Below, in pieces: positions 16,082-24,591 of a stretch of 64,000 nt of DNA. The notes under the pieces are model-generated. The model was not told where the DNA came from. It saw only the letters and a program-made list of their open reading frames with translations, and did no database searches. The stretch lies in assembly GCF_001277255.1 (NCBI RefSeq), contig NZ_CP012264.1, positions 3,100,001-3,164,000 on the forward strand, written 5' to 3'. The translations under genes and the position numbers were made by a program. The first letter of the stretch is position 1. Every line of letters starts with the position of its first letter. The stretch comes from Cronobacter condimenti 1330. Lineage in GTDB: Bacteria > Pseudomonadota > Gammaproteobacteria > Enterobacterales > Enterobacteriaceae.

Positions 16082-18317
16082 ATGTCTCACGTTCAAGCGG
16101 CTCAGGCCGTCCTGGCAGATAGCCCTGGATGTACTCAACGCCCAGCGAGAACAGTAAATCGCGCTGCGCCGGGGTTTCCACAAATTCCGCCACCACGGTC
16201 AGCGACCGGGCCTTCGCCAGATCGCAAATCGATTTGACCACCAGCGCATCAAACGTATTGCTCACCACATGACGCACAAAGCACCCATCAATTTTAATGA
16301 TATCGGCCTGTAGGTTTTTGAGTCGCTCGAAGTTGGCATAACCCGTGCCGAAATCATCAATGGCAATGCAAAACCCACGCTCCTGCAACAGCGCAATATT
16401 TTGCATCGTGTTTTCTGACCCCGAAAGCGCCTGCTCCTCCGTTACCTCCAGAATGACAGCGCTCACAGGGACCTGATAGTGCTGAAACAGCGCGATGGCT
16501 TGCTGCGCAATCCCCTTCTGTTGCAGCGTGAGCGGCATCAGATTCACGGAAAACCGGGCGCCAGGCTGAGCCTGTGGGTGCGCATGCAGGTACTGAAGGA
16601 GTTTTTCCAGCACTTGCATATCAAAGCGCGCGCTCAGGTTAAAACGGGTGATGAGCGGGATAAACTGAGTGGGCAGGATGAGTTCACCATCGCAATGAAG
16701 CCGCGCCAGAATCTCCGCGTAGCCCTCGCCCTGGGCGTTGCGTATGGGCTGCGCGAAAAGCGTTACGCCGTCCTGCGCCAGCGCACGCTTCACCTTCTGA
16801 AACATCAGCACCGGTTCGCTGGTTTGGCCAGAAATTCCTTTGCTGCGGCTCTCCAGCGCCACGACCGGTTCAGTGACGTCTGCCAGCTCTGCGAGATAAC
16901 TCAGTTGACCAATTGTGCGATACAGCTCCTCTGGTGCCTGCGCCTGATGCAGCGGCGCCCAGGCGGCGCTGTAGTCGAGCTCCAGTGGTGTCCCGTTCCA
17001 CTGGATGCGCTTGCTGTTAAGCAGATCGACCATATGACGTAGCCGCGCCTGCGGCTCCGGCCCGCTGAGGAAAATTATCAAATCGCTGTCCGGCAGTTGG
17101 AATACCCTTTCGCCCGCATTAAGCCAGGGCAATAGCAACGCCGTGACCTCTTTTTTGCATTGAATGCGCATCATCAGGCCATAGTGACGGCTGAGAAATT
17201 CAAGGTTGGCCACACGCAAACAGCACAAGGCACCTGCCGGAGCGTTTTGCAAATGCCGCTCCAGCGCGCGCAGGTTCGGCAGGCGGGTCAGCGGATCGGT
17301 TAACGCGAGCATGCGGTACTGACGCTTCATCCATTCATTCTTGTTAAAAATGACCGTCATGAAACGCATTGAAACCGTAAATGAGATAAACAGCGAGAGC
17401 ATAAACGCCAGGAGAAAACCGGTGTTATCCGGCGGTAAAAAACTGTGGTTACTGGCAAGCAATAATAATAACGACACTGACCAGAGCAGCGTGATAAGCA
17501 CCGGTCCGATCAGGAAAATCCCAGCGGTAAATAAAACGAAAATAACTGGCAGAGTATAAATGGAGATTAAAAATAATTTAAACGGTAGCGTAAATAAAAT
17601 AAGCAGAATGATAACAGTTGTGAACCAGCACAGCGCCAGCAGTTTCTTTTCCGGGCCCGTGAGGGGAATAATGCAGCGCCGCCAGAACGCCCGGGCGAAG
17701 GTGGAGCTCAACACCATCCTTACCGGATAATAAAAAAGATCGACAAAGATGGCCGACGCTGCCATCAACCCTTGCACGGTGACGATTGTATAAAATGAGG
17801 TGCTCTCACCAAAATATGATGCAATATCATCAGGATAATCAAGATAATAACCTGAAATAACCATCAGGGTTTTGATAAGGCATGGTGCCAGTAGCCCAAA
17901 CAGAAACAGGCGCAGACCAGTACTTTTACGGGACAGCGCGAAGCGCCAGCGCCCCCCCTTTAGTGCACGAAAAACCGCACAGACGAAAATAATGGGCAGC
18001 AGGAAACTCAATACAAATGCCAGGAGTTGCAGACTATTTAACGGGAAAAACCAGGCGTAAAAAATAAAAAAAGAGAGTGCCAGCGGGGCCAGAGCGTAAC
18101 GGCCAAAAAGATATATCATGGCCAGCATCAGGCTCAGCGGCAAATATGATAAATATATTGCTTCGCCATCAACGACGGCGAGAGGCGAAAGCATTCGCGC
18201 TAGTGGCAACAACAGGACGCACAGCAATAACGCGATGCCTGACTTACGCAAACCGTGGCGATAATTCATAAGGCGCTTCTTACAGGCATGGCGGCGTTTC
18301 CGACAGGGTTTCATCAT
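16080..18317 (-). CDS. pdeA: Cyclic-di-GMP phosphodiesterase PdeA (YfeA)
   Basis: This 745-aa inner-membrane protein is like E. coli YfeA (729 aa). The N-terminal third holds about eight to ten hydrophobic segments of a MASE-type sensor. A degenerate GGDEF domain follows (about 335-480): LTDPLTRLPNLRALERHL is recognisable but the GGDEF tetrapeptide is absent. The EAL domain fills the C-terminus (about 500-740): YAEILARLH in the EAL position, SVNLMPLTL, the catalytic AIDDFGTGYANFERLKNLQADIIKIDG, and VVAEFVET. The DD pair and the E residues support active hydrolysis of c-di-GMP. The start MMKP has GAAAGG 7 bases upstream. The gene sits between nupC and tRNA-Ala, as in E. coli. Confidence 0.92.
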   Translation of the reverse strand: MMKPCRKRRHACKKRLMNYRHGLRKSGIALLLCVLLLPLARMLSPLAVVDGEAIYLSYLPLSLMLAMIYLFGRYALAPLALSFFIFYAWFFPLNSLQLLAFVLSFLLPIIFVCAVFRALKGGRWRFALSRKSTGLRLFLFGLLAPCLIKTLMVISGYYLDYPDDIASYFGESTSFYTIVTVQGLMAASAIFVDLFYYPVRMVLSSTFARAFWRRCIIPLTGPEKKLLALCWFTTVIILLILFTLPFKLFLISIYTLPVIFVLFTAGIFLIGPVLITLLWSVSLLLLLASNHSFLPPDNTGFLLAFMLSLFISFTVSMRFMTVIFNKNEWMKRQYRMLALTDPLTRLPNLRALERHLQNAPAGALCCLRVANLEFLSRHYGLMMRIQCKKEVTALLLPWLNAGERVFQLPDSDLIIFLSGPEPQARLRHMVDLLNSKRIQWNGTPLELDYSAAWAPLHQAQAPEELYRTIGQLSYLAELADVTEPVVALESRSKGISGQTSEPVLMFQKVKRALAQDGVTLFAQPIRNAQGEGYAEILARLHCDGELILPTQFIPLITRFNLSARFDMQVLEKLLQYLHAHPQAQPGARFSVNLMPLTLQQKGIAQQAIALFQHYQVPVSAVILEVTEEQALSGSENTMQNIALLQERGFCIAIDDFGTGYANFERLKNLQADIIKIDGCFVRHVVSNTFDALVVKSICDLAKARSLTVVAEFVETPAQRDLLFSLGVEYIQGYLPGRPEPLERET

Positions 18318-18418
18318 AAAAACCTTTCGTCATGCTGGCAAGGAAATGCCTGTTTCAGGAGAATAATGCAGAAGATACTGAAAGTGAGGCGACAAAAAAC
18401 CTTCAGACGCCAGAAAGC

Positions 18419-18446
18419 AAAAACCCCCGCCATCAGGCGAGGGTTT
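18419..18446 (-). terminator. Terminator of the tRNA-Ala operon
   Basis: On the minus strand AACCCTCGCC and GGCGGGGGTT pair around a 4-base loop and end in T5. It follows the second tRNA by six bases. Confidence 0.85.
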
Positions 18447-18452
18447 ATATTT

Positions 18453-18528
<76 letters not shown>

Positions 18529-18572
18529 ACGACGTTTTCGTATTACTCACCAAACCTGATGGGATTAAGGTT

Positions 18573-18648
<76 letters not shown>

Positions 18649-18678
18649 GTGTAATACCATGTCGCGTTGACGGGCGGG

Positions 18679-18707
18679 ATAATAAGAATTCCACCGGACA
18701 GTGTCAA
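18679..18707 (-). promoter_or_regulatory. Sigma-70 promoter of the tRNA-Ala operon
   Basis: On the minus strand TTGACA (18702-18707) and TATTAT (18679-18684) are spaced 17 bp. A GC-rich discriminator (CCCGCCCG) follows, typical of stringently controlled stable-RNA promoters. Confidence 0.88.
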
Positions 18708-18868
18708 CGCCAAATTTATCTTTACCTTTCAAGTGCCGAAAAAGGCAGCAAAAAGGCGTAAAAAAACCGCCGCTCTCCCGATATGCTAGTTATTCCCGTC
18801 ACAGTTTCCCGTACTATGATCTTGTACGATTAACCACTAATAGACTTACATTTTGAAAAGGATTTGCC

Positions 18869-19228
18869 ATGGTCAAGGACCGAATGACCCCCGACGAACT
18901 GGCTCATTACACGGGATATAGCCGCCAGACCATTAATAAATGGGTACGCAAAGAAGGCTGGCACACGTCGCCAAAACCCGGCGTTCAGGGCGGGAAAGCG
19001 CGCGTAATCCACGTAGATGAGCAGGTGCTGGATTTTATTCGCAGCGCGCGACGCGCCTCTGACAATATCGCAACCTATACCGCCGCCGTTGATGCGCCGC
19101 TTGAAAATCTGCTGCTGAATTCCCTGAAAGAGATGAGCCAGTCTGAGCAAAAACAGCTGACTTCATTACTCCTGCGTGAAGGTATTGCCGGAATGCTGCA
19201 GCGCCTGGATATTCGCCATACGGATTAA
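18869..19228 (+). CDS. yfeC: YfeC, DUF1323 putative DNA-binding protein
   Basis: This 119-aa cytoplasmic protein matches E. coli YfeC. The N-terminal half looks like a MerR/phage-type helix-turn-helix: MTPDELAHYTGYSRQTINKWVRKEGWHTSPKPGVQGGKARVIHV (about residues 5-50). The C-terminal half is helical (LKEMSQSEQKQLTSLLLREGIAGMLQRL). It starts after AAAAGGATTTGCC. yfeD follows 3 bases later and is a paralogue, so the two form an operon. Target genes are not known from sequence. Confidence 0.9.
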   Translation: MVKDRMTPDELAHYTGYSRQTINKWVRKEGWHTSPKPGVQGGKARVIHVDEQVLDFIRSARRASDNIATYTAAVDAPLENLLLNSLKEMSQSEQKQLTSLLLREGIAGMLQRLDIRHTD

Positions 19229-19231
19229 ACC

Positions 19232-19621
19232 ATGAACAGATTTACACGCTGGATGACAGCAGGCGAACTGGGAGAGCTGACTGGCTATACGGCCCAGACC
19301 ATTAGCGGTTGGGCGCGCAAAAATGGCTGGAAGCGCATTCCGCTCCGAGGACGTCAAGGCGGCGCGCTGTTGATCCTTATTACCCAGCAAGTGTATGACT
19401 ATTTTCTTGCTACCGATAAGCTGCGTTACAGCGCGCATCTTTATAGCCGCGCAGAAGAGAGCGAAACACCTTATGAAACCTGGGATAATGACATCCTGGC
19501 GCAGGTTATTCGCACGCTGGAGACGATGAGCCCGCAAGAGCAGGCGCGCCTTAGCGAACTGATTAACGAAGAAGGTACGGCAGGGCTAGTGAAAAGGCTT
19601 GGCCTCAACGCAGAAAAGTAA
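19232..19621 (+). CDS. yfeD: YfeD, DUF1323 putative DNA-binding protein
   Basis: This 129-aa protein is a paralogue of YfeC with the same plan: an N-terminal helix-turn-helix (MTAGELGELTGYTAQTISGWARKNGWKRIPLRGRQGGALLILI) and a C-terminal helical part ending LSELINEEGTAGLVKRLGL. It lies 3 bases after yfeC and is probably translationally coupled. The shared C-terminal motif suggests the two may form a hetero-oligomer, which is inference. It ends at a terminator shared with gltX. Confidence 0.9.
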   Translation: MNRFTRWMTAGELGELTGYTAQTISGWARKNGWKRIPLRGRQGGALLILITQQVYDYFLATDKLRYSAHLYSRAEESETPYETWDNDILAQVIRTLETMSPQEQARLSELINEEGTAGLVKRLGLNAEK

Positions 19622-19644
19622 AAGCCGGCTACGCCGGCTTTTTT
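19621..19644. terminator. Terminator between yfeD and gltX
   Basis: AAAGCCGGC and GCCGGCTTT pair around a TAC loop and are followed by T; it overlaps the yfeD stop and lies just before the gltX end. Confidence 0.88.
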
Positions 19645-19645
19645 A

Positions 19646-21061
19646 TCACTGTTGACTTTCACGCTCGGCAATAAACGCCAGCGCTTTATTTATACGCTCA
19701 ATACTGCGGGATTTACCAATTGCATGGACGGTCACGTCCAGGCCTGGAGACTGTCCTGCACCGGTGACAGCTACGCGCAGCGGCATACCGACTTTCCCCA
19801 TCCCTACTTCCAGTTCATCCGCGGTGGCCTGAATAGCATGATGTACGTTTTCCGCCGTCCAGTCGGTCAGAGCTGCGAGTTTGTCACGTACAACTTCCAG
19901 CGGCTGACGCGCGACCGGACGCAGATGTTTTTTCGCCGCGTCTGCGTCGAACTCGCTAAAATCTTCATAGAAATAGCGGCAGGTCTGCGCCATCTCTTTA
20001 AGTGTTTTGCAGCGCTCGCCCAGCAGTTTCACCAGTTCTGCCAGTTGCGGACCATTACGAGTGTCGATATTTTCCTGCTCAATATGCCATTGCAGATGCG
20101 TCGCTACATATTCTGGCGCCAGCGTATTAATGTAGTGATGGTTCAGCCACAGCAGTTTATCGGTGTTAAACGCGCTCGCTGATTTACTGACCGCGTCCAG
20201 CGAGAAGAATTGAATCATCTCTTCGCGAGTGAAAATCTCCTGATCGCCATGAGACCAGCCCAGACGGACCAGATAGTTCAGCAGCGCTTCCGGCAGATAG
20301 CCATCGTCACGATACTGCATCACGCTTACCGCGCCGTGACGTTTGGAAAGTTTTTTGCCGTCATCGCCATTGATCATAGAAACATGCGCGTACAGCGGCA
20401 CCGGTGCGCCCAGCGCTTTCAGGATGTTAATCTGGCGCGGGGTATTGTTGATGTGGTCTTCACCGCGGATCACGTGGGTGATTTCCATATCCCAGTCATC
20501 GACCACTACACAGAAATTATAGGTCGGTGAACCGTCGGTACGGCGGATGATCAGATCGTCAAGTTCAAGGTTGCTGAACTCAATGGGGCCGCGGATCTGA
20601 TCGTCAAACACGACAGAACCGTCCTGCGGGTTCGCAAAACGCACCACGCAAGGCTCGTCATCCGCGTGATGTTCATGGCTATGGCGGCAACGACCGTCAT
20701 AACGAGGCTTTTCCCCTTTCGCCATCTGCTCTTCACGCAATGCTTCCAGACGCTCTTTCGAGCAATAGCATTTATATGCGGTACCCGCTGCCAGCATTTC
20801 ATCAATGACAGCGTTATAGCGATCGAAACGTTTGGTCTGGAAATACGGACCCTCATCCCACTCCAGGCTCAGCCAGTTCATTCCATCCATAATGGCTTCG
20901 ATGGCTTCCGGCGTAGAGCGCTCAAGATCGGTGTCTTCAATACGCAGCACGAACTCACCGCCCTGATTGCGGGCGAAAAGCCAGGAATAAAGAGCGGTAC
21001 GGGCGCCGCCGACATGCAGATAGCCTGTCGGGCTGGGCGCGAAGCGGGTTTTGATTTTCAT
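19646..21061 (-). CDS. gltX: Glutamyl-tRNA synthetase
   Basis: Class I aminoacyl-tRNA synthetase of 471 aa (E. coli 471), cytoplasmic, which charges tRNA-Glu. The HIGH-type motif is PTGYLHVGGARTALYSW (about residues 11-27), and the KMSKS-type motif is KKLSKRHGA (about 237-245). A zinc-binding patch CYCSKERLEALREEQ...CRHSHEH lies near 98-130. Family-typical HVIRGEDHINNTPRQINIL is present. It is divergent from the tRNA-Val operon, as in E. coli. Confidence 0.98.
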   Translation of the reverse strand: MKIKTRFAPSPTGYLHVGGARTALYSWLFARNQGGEFVLRIEDTDLERSTPEAIEAIMDGMNWLSLEWDEGPYFQTKRFDRYNAVIDEMLAAGTAYKCYCSKERLEALREEQMAKGEKPRYDGRCRHSHEHHADDEPCVVRFANPQDGSVVFDDQIRGPIEFSNLELDDLIIRRTDGSPTYNFCVVVDDWDMEITHVIRGEDHINNTPRQINILKALGAPVPLYAHVSMINGDDGKKLSKRHGAVSVMQYRDDGYLPEALLNYLVRLGWSHGDQEIFTREEMIQFFSLDAVSKSASAFNTDKLLWLNHHYINTLAPEYVATHLQWHIEQENIDTRNGPQLAELVKLLGERCKTLKEMAQTCRYFYEDFSEFDADAAKKHLRPVARQPLEVVRDKLAALTDWTAENVHHAIQATADELEVGMGKVGMPLRVAVTGAGQSPGLDVTVHAIGKSRSIERINKALAFIAERESQQ

Positions 21062-21276
21062 TGATTGGCCTTAGTGTTTAACAATGCCATTAAGCGGCAC
21101 ATGCCAGGGAGTGACAAAGTGGGCAATATTCTACCACCGTGTGCTGATTCCTCAATCTTGATACCTTACGCCACGGCTTTGCGACCGTTATCTGTTGATA
21201 AATCATACCCTAAAGCCCGATAAACCAACGTGCTGTCTAATTTTACGACGAACAAACAAAAACTTTGGAAAAGGCG

Positions 21277-21304
21277 TTGACTCATTTTCAACTCTCCCTA
21301 TAAT
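21277..21304 (+). promoter_or_regulatory. Sigma-70 promoter of the tRNA-Val/Lys operon
   Basis: TTGACT (21277-21282) and TATAAT (21299-21304) are spaced 16 bp, followed by a GC-containing discriminator GCGACTCC. It starts a transcript about 10 bases before the first tRNA leader. Confidence 0.9.
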
Positions 21305-21321
21305 GCGACTCCACACAGCGG

Positions 21322-21397
21322 GGGTGATTAGCTCAGCTGGGAGAGCACCTCCCTTACAAGGAGGGGGTCGGCGGTTCGATCCCGTCATCACCCACCA
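21322..21397 (+). tRNA. valU: tRNA-Val (anticodon UAC), copy 1
   Basis: A 76-nt tRNA with encoded CCA and anticodon TAC in CCTTACAAGG. D-loop and T-loop GGTTCGATCCC are intact. It is the first of three identical copies in one operon ending with tRNA-Lys, the same order as E. coli valU-valX-valY-lysV. Confidence 0.97.
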
Positions 21398-21439
21398 CTC
21401 TAATAAGTGGCTCCGTTGTGTAGATAAGAAATGAGAAGT

Positions 21440-21515
21440 GGGTGATTAGCTCAGCTGGGAGAGCACCTCCCTTACAAGGAGGGGGTCGGCGGTTCGATCC
21501 CGTCATCACCCACCA
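21440..21515 (+). tRNA. valX: tRNA-Val (anticodon UAC), copy 2
   Basis: Identical to copy 1, separated from it by a 42-bp spacer. All arms and CCA are present. Confidence 0.97.
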
Positions 21516-21564
21516 CTTTCTCGCCAGCGAATTTCTTATCATGCAGTAACAGAATTACCGAAGT

Positions 21565-21640
21565 GGGTGATTAGCTCAGCTGGGAGAGCACCTCCCTTAC
21601 AAGGAGGGGGTCGGCGGTTCGATCCCGTCATCACCCACCA
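21565..21640 (+). tRNA. valY: tRNA-Val (anticodon UAC), copy 3
   Basis: Identical to copies 1 and 2, after a 49-bp spacer. Only four bases separate its CCA from the tRNA-Lys start, so processing must cut a very short spacer. Confidence 0.97.
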
Positions 21641-21644
21641 CTTC

Positions 21645-21720
21645 GGGTCGTTAGCTCAGTTGGTAGAGCAGTTGACTTTTAATCAATTGGTCGCAGGTTC
21701 GAATCCTGCACGACCCACCA
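21645..21720 (+). tRNA. lysV: tRNA-Lys (anticodon UUU)
   Basis: A 76-nt tRNA with anticodon TTT in GACTTTTAATC, T-loop GGTTCGAATCC and encoded CCA. It closes the Val-Val-Val-Lys operon. Confidence 0.97.
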
Positions 21721-21724
21721 ATGT

Positions 21725-21751
21725 AAAAAGGCGCCCTAAAGGCGCCTTTTT
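21725..21751 (+). terminator. Terminator of the tRNA-Val/Lys operon
   Basis: AAAAAGGCGCC and GGCGCCTTTTT pair around a short loop, five bases after the tRNA-Lys CCA. Confidence 0.92.
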
Positions 21752-21810
21752 GCTATGCGCACTTTTCTGCTATTTTCCCCCTTTTATCCGGCTATTTATC
21801 ACCCTTACTC

Positions 21811-21837
21811 TCAGTTTTCCTGCCGCATTGCCGATAC
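21811..21837 (+). promoter_or_regulatory. Candidate sigma-28 (FliA) promoter of the FlxA-like gene
   Basis: GCCGATAC at 21830-21837 matches 7 of 8 bases of the sigma-28 -10 element GCCGATAA. TCAGTTTT lies exactly 11 bp upstream (21811-21818), which is the canonical spacing, and matches 5 of 8 bases of TAAAGTTT. It lies just ahead of a gene whose E. coli relative flxA is a known FliA target. Confidence 0.6.
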
Positions 21838-21865
21838 CTCCTCCAGGCCTATAAAAAAGGAGGAC

Positions 21866-22201
21866 ATGATGTCGACTACCATTACCGCTTCTACCCCGTC
21901 GGTTCAGACGAGCAGCAGCAGTGCGCCAACTGGCAACGATCTGGCTTCACAGATTGCTCGCCTGACCCAGCAAATCAACAAGCTTACGACCAAGCTTAAA
22001 GATCTTGCTGCAAGCGAAGGCAGCGCGGAAGAAAAGCAGAAACAGCAGCAGCTTATTCAGAATCAGATCAAAATGCTTCAGGCGCAACTCGCCCAATTAC
22101 AGCGCGAGCAGGCTGAAAAAGCGCAGCAGAAACAGGAAAGCAAGCAGGTCGAGTCCGTTAAGCACGCTTCCGGCGATCACCAGGTAGATATTTACATATA
22201 A
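21866..22201 (+). CDS. FlxA-like coiled-coil protein
   Basis: This 111-aa protein is of the FlxA-like family. Residues 1-25 are Ser/Thr rich; residues about 28-95 form one long coiled coil rich in Q, K, E and A (LASQIARLTQQINKLTTKL and further heptads); the end is VDIYI, like the NIDIYL-type end of E. coli FlxA. There is no signal peptide. A strong AAGGAGG site precedes two adjacent ATG codons; the second, at 21869, has the better 5-base spacing. FlxA belongs to the flagellar class III regulon in E. coli but its function is unknown. No flagellar gene is near. Confidence 0.8.
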   Translation: MMSTTITASTPSVQTSSSSAPTGNDLASQIARLTQQINKLTTKLKDLAASEGSAEEKQKQQQLIQNQIKMLQAQLAQLQREQAEKAQQKQESKQVESVKHASGDHQVDIYI

Positions 22202-22262
22202 GAAAAATATTCTCGTCGACCGCCAGACAGCGCGACGGTAATTGGCAGGAATAAATAAGAGT

Positions 22263-22289
22263 ACGGCGCGAATATCGCGCCGTTTTTTT
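22263..22289 (+). terminator. Terminator after the FlxA-like gene
   Basis: ACGGCGCGA and TCGCGCCGT flank an ATA loop, followed by seven T. Its T run overlaps the ypeB stop codon. Confidence 0.9.
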
Positions 22290-22503
22290 AAGGTTTTTTC
22301 AAAGGCAGAACCAGATGGCCCAGCCCTTCGGTTTTGATAAGCAGCGTCACCGCCATCAACTCGCCCAGTTTTCCTGCAGGAAATTCATCCTTACGGGCAA
22401 ACCACAGCAGATACTCCTCTGGTAAATCGATAAGCCTGCGGCCCTTGTATTTACCAAACGGCATTTGCGTATTGGCGATAGCGATGAGCTGCTCTTTTTC
22501 CAT
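22288..22503 (-). CDS. ypeB: YpeB, DUF3820 protein
   Basis: This 71-aa cytoplasmic protein matches E. coli YpeB (72 aa). The conserved core MPFGKYKGRRLIDLPEEYLLWFARKDEFPAGKLGELM spans residues 14-50. The start at 22503 (MEKEQLIAIANTQ) lies one base after the ligA stop, so it is probably translated from the ligA message. A longer frame reaching to 22575 would run inside ligA and is not supported. DUF3820 resembles a small part of DNA-helicase or exonuclease accessory proteins, and the function is unknown. Confidence 0.9.
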   Translation of the reverse strand: MEKEQLIAIANTQMPFGKYKGRRLIDLPEEYLLWFARKDEFPAGKLGELMAVTLLIKTEGLGHLVLPLKKP

Positions 22504-22504
22504 C

Positions 22505-24523
22505 TTACTCACCCAACAGACGCAGCATTTCAGCCTCGTCGATGACATCAACGCCAAGCTCCTGCGCTTTAGCAAGCTTAGAGCCAGCGGCTTCCCCGGC
22601 GATCAGCAAATCGGTTTTCTTCGATACACTGCCGCTGACCTTTGCGCCCAGCGCCGTAAGACGCGCTTTGGCGTCATCGCGAGACATCTGGTTTAACGTG
22701 CCGGTCAGCACAATCGTTTTCCCGGCGAACGGGCTGTCAATCTCTTCGGCTTTTATAAGCACCGGTGCGGGCCAGTGAATGCCGACCTCTTCGGTAAGAT
22801 CGCGAATAACCGTGCGGTTACTCTCTTCTTCAAAGAAGTTAAACACATGCGTCGCCACCACAACGCCGACATCTGGTACTTTTTGCAGGTCGTCAATCGA
22901 GGCCTTAATTAATGCTTCAAGCGTACCGAAATGCGCCGCAAGCCCGGCTGCGGTCGCTTCGCCCACTTCGCGAATACCGAGGGCATACAGGAAACGCGCA
23001 AACGTCGTCTCTTTGGCTTTCTCCAGCGCATTGACCAGATTCTGTGCCGATTTCGGCCCCATGCGTTCAAGCCCGGTCAGCTTGCCCGCCGTCAGGCGGA
23101 ACAGATCCGCTGGCGTATGGACGTACTCTTTTTCTACCAGTTGATCGATGATCTTATCGCCCATACCGTCCACATCCATGGCGCGCCGCGACACAAAATG
23201 CTTCAGCGCCTCTTTACGCTGCGCGCCACAAATAAGCCCGCCTGTGCAACGGGTTACCGCCTCGCCCTCGACGCGTTCCACGTCTGAGCCACATACCGGG
23301 CATTGCGCCGGGAATTCTATGGCCCGTGTCTCTTCAGGGCGTTCTGTCAGCACGACGTTAACCACCTGCGGAATAACATCCCCTGCACGGCGGATAACGA
23401 CTTTATCGCCGATGCGCAGGCCAAGGCGTGCAATTTCATCGGCGTTGTGCAGCGTCGCGTTGCTCACCAGCACGCCTGCCACTTGTACCGGCTCAAGGCG
23501 CGCGACGGGGGTTATCGCGCCAGTACGCCCGACCTGGAACTCCACGTCGCGTACCGTCGTCATCTGCTCCTGCGCCGGAAATTTAAATGCCACGGCCCAG
23601 CGCGGCGCACGCGCAACAAACCCCAGTTGCTCCTGCAGCTCCAGCGAATCGACTTTGATAACCACGCCATCAATGTCAAAACCGAGCGTCGGGCGATCCG
23701 CTTCGACCTGATGATAAAACGCCAGCACCTCTTCCGGCGTTTCGACCAGACGGATGCGATCGCTCACCGGCAGACCCCATGCTTTGAACTGTTGCAAACG
23801 ACCCATATGGCTGCGGGGCAGCTCGCCACCTTCAAGCAGGCCAACGCCATAACAGAAAAAGGTCAGCGGTCGTTTCGCCGTGACGCGCGGATCGAGCTGG
23901 CGCAGCGACCCGGCAGCCGCGTTACGCGGATTGGCAAAGACTTTTCCACCGGTGCGTCTCGCTTCCTCGTTGATCTTCTCAAAGCCCGCTTGCGGCAGAA
24001 ATACTTCTCCACGCACCTCAAGGCGCGCTGGAATGTTATCACCATGAAGCTTCAGCGGAATGGCGCGAATGGTGCGCACGTTAAGTGTGATATCTTCGCC
24101 GGTGGTGCCGTCCCCGCGCGTAGCGGCGCGAACCAGCAAACCGTTTTCATACAGCAGGCTTACCGCCAGTCCATCCAGCTTCAGCTCGCAGCAGTAAACC
24201 AGCGCATCGGTGCTTTTCAGTCTGTCCTGCACGCGCTTGTTAAATGCCAGAAAACTGGTCTCGTCAAACACGTTATCAAGAGACAGCATCGGCACCTCAT
24301 GGCGCACCTGGCTGAACGCAGTCAGCGGCGCAGCGCCCACACGTTGCGTTGGCGAATCGGGCGTCACCAGCTCAGGGTGCGCCTCTTCCAGCGCCCGCAG
24401 TTCGCGCATGAGACGGTCATACTCCGCGTCCGGTACTTCCGGCGCGTCCATAACGTGATAGAGAAATTCATGATGGCGAAGCGTGGTTCGCAGTTGAGTC
24501 AGTTTTTCTTCGATTGTGTCCAT
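22505..24523 (-). CDS. ligA: NAD+-dependent DNA ligase
   Basis: LigA (672 aa; E. coli 671) seals nicks in replication and repair, using NAD+. The adenylated lysine is K115 in CCELKLDGLAVS. The OB-fold follows, then the zinc finger (CPVCGSDVERVEGEAVTRC...GLICGAQ, about 408-435), helix-hairpin-helix repeats and a C-terminal BRCT domain (FAGKTIVLTGTLNQMSRDDAKARLTALGAKV). It is downstream of zipA, separated by a terminator, and upstream of ypeB. Confidence 0.98.
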   Translation of the reverse strand: MDTIEEKLTQLRTTLRHHEFLYHVMDAPEVPDAEYDRLMRELRALEEAHPELVTPDSPTQRVGAAPLTAFSQVRHEVPMLSLDNVFDETSFLAFNKRVQDRLKSTDALVYCCELKLDGLAVSLLYENGLLVRAATRGDGTTGEDITLNVRTIRAIPLKLHGDNIPARLEVRGEVFLPQAGFEKINEEARRTGGKVFANPRNAAAGSLRQLDPRVTAKRPLTFFCYGVGLLEGGELPRSHMGRLQQFKAWGLPVSDRIRLVETPEEVLAFYHQVEADRPTLGFDIDGVVIKVDSLELQEQLGFVARAPRWAVAFKFPAQEQMTTVRDVEFQVGRTGAITPVARLEPVQVAGVLVSNATLHNADEIARLGLRIGDKVVIRRAGDVIPQVVNVVLTERPEETRAIEFPAQCPVCGSDVERVEGEAVTRCTGGLICGAQRKEALKHFVSRRAMDVDGMGDKIIDQLVEKEYVHTPADLFRLTAGKLTGLERMGPKSAQNLVNALEKAKETTFARFLYALGIREVGEATAAGLAAHFGTLEALIKASIDDLQKVPDVGVVVATHVFNFFEEESNRTVIRDLTEEVGIHWPAPVLIKAEEIDSPFAGKTIVLTGTLNQMSRDDAKARLTALGAKVSGSVSKKTDLLIAGEAAGSKLAKAQELGVDVIDEAEMLRLLGE

Positions 24524-24540
24524 AACGCACCATCAATGAT

Positions 24541-24565
24541 AAAAAACCCCCGACAGGCGGGGGTT
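24541..24565 (-). terminator. Terminator between zipA and ligA
   Basis: On the minus strand AACCCCCG and CGGGGGTT pair around a 4-5 base loop followed by T6. It should reduce read-through from zipA into ligA. Confidence 0.82.
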
Positions 24566-24591
24566 ATGGGAGAAAACGTTGCGGCGGCCTG

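Noticed and set aside
21195..21542. Short open frames over the tRNA-Val genes
   Set aside because: They read across tRNA sequences and repeat with them; the tRNA calls explain the sequence.
21322..21640. Regularly spaced 76-bp repeats as a possible CRISPR array
   Set aside because: The repeats are complete tRNA-Val genes with cloverleaf structure and unequal spacers.
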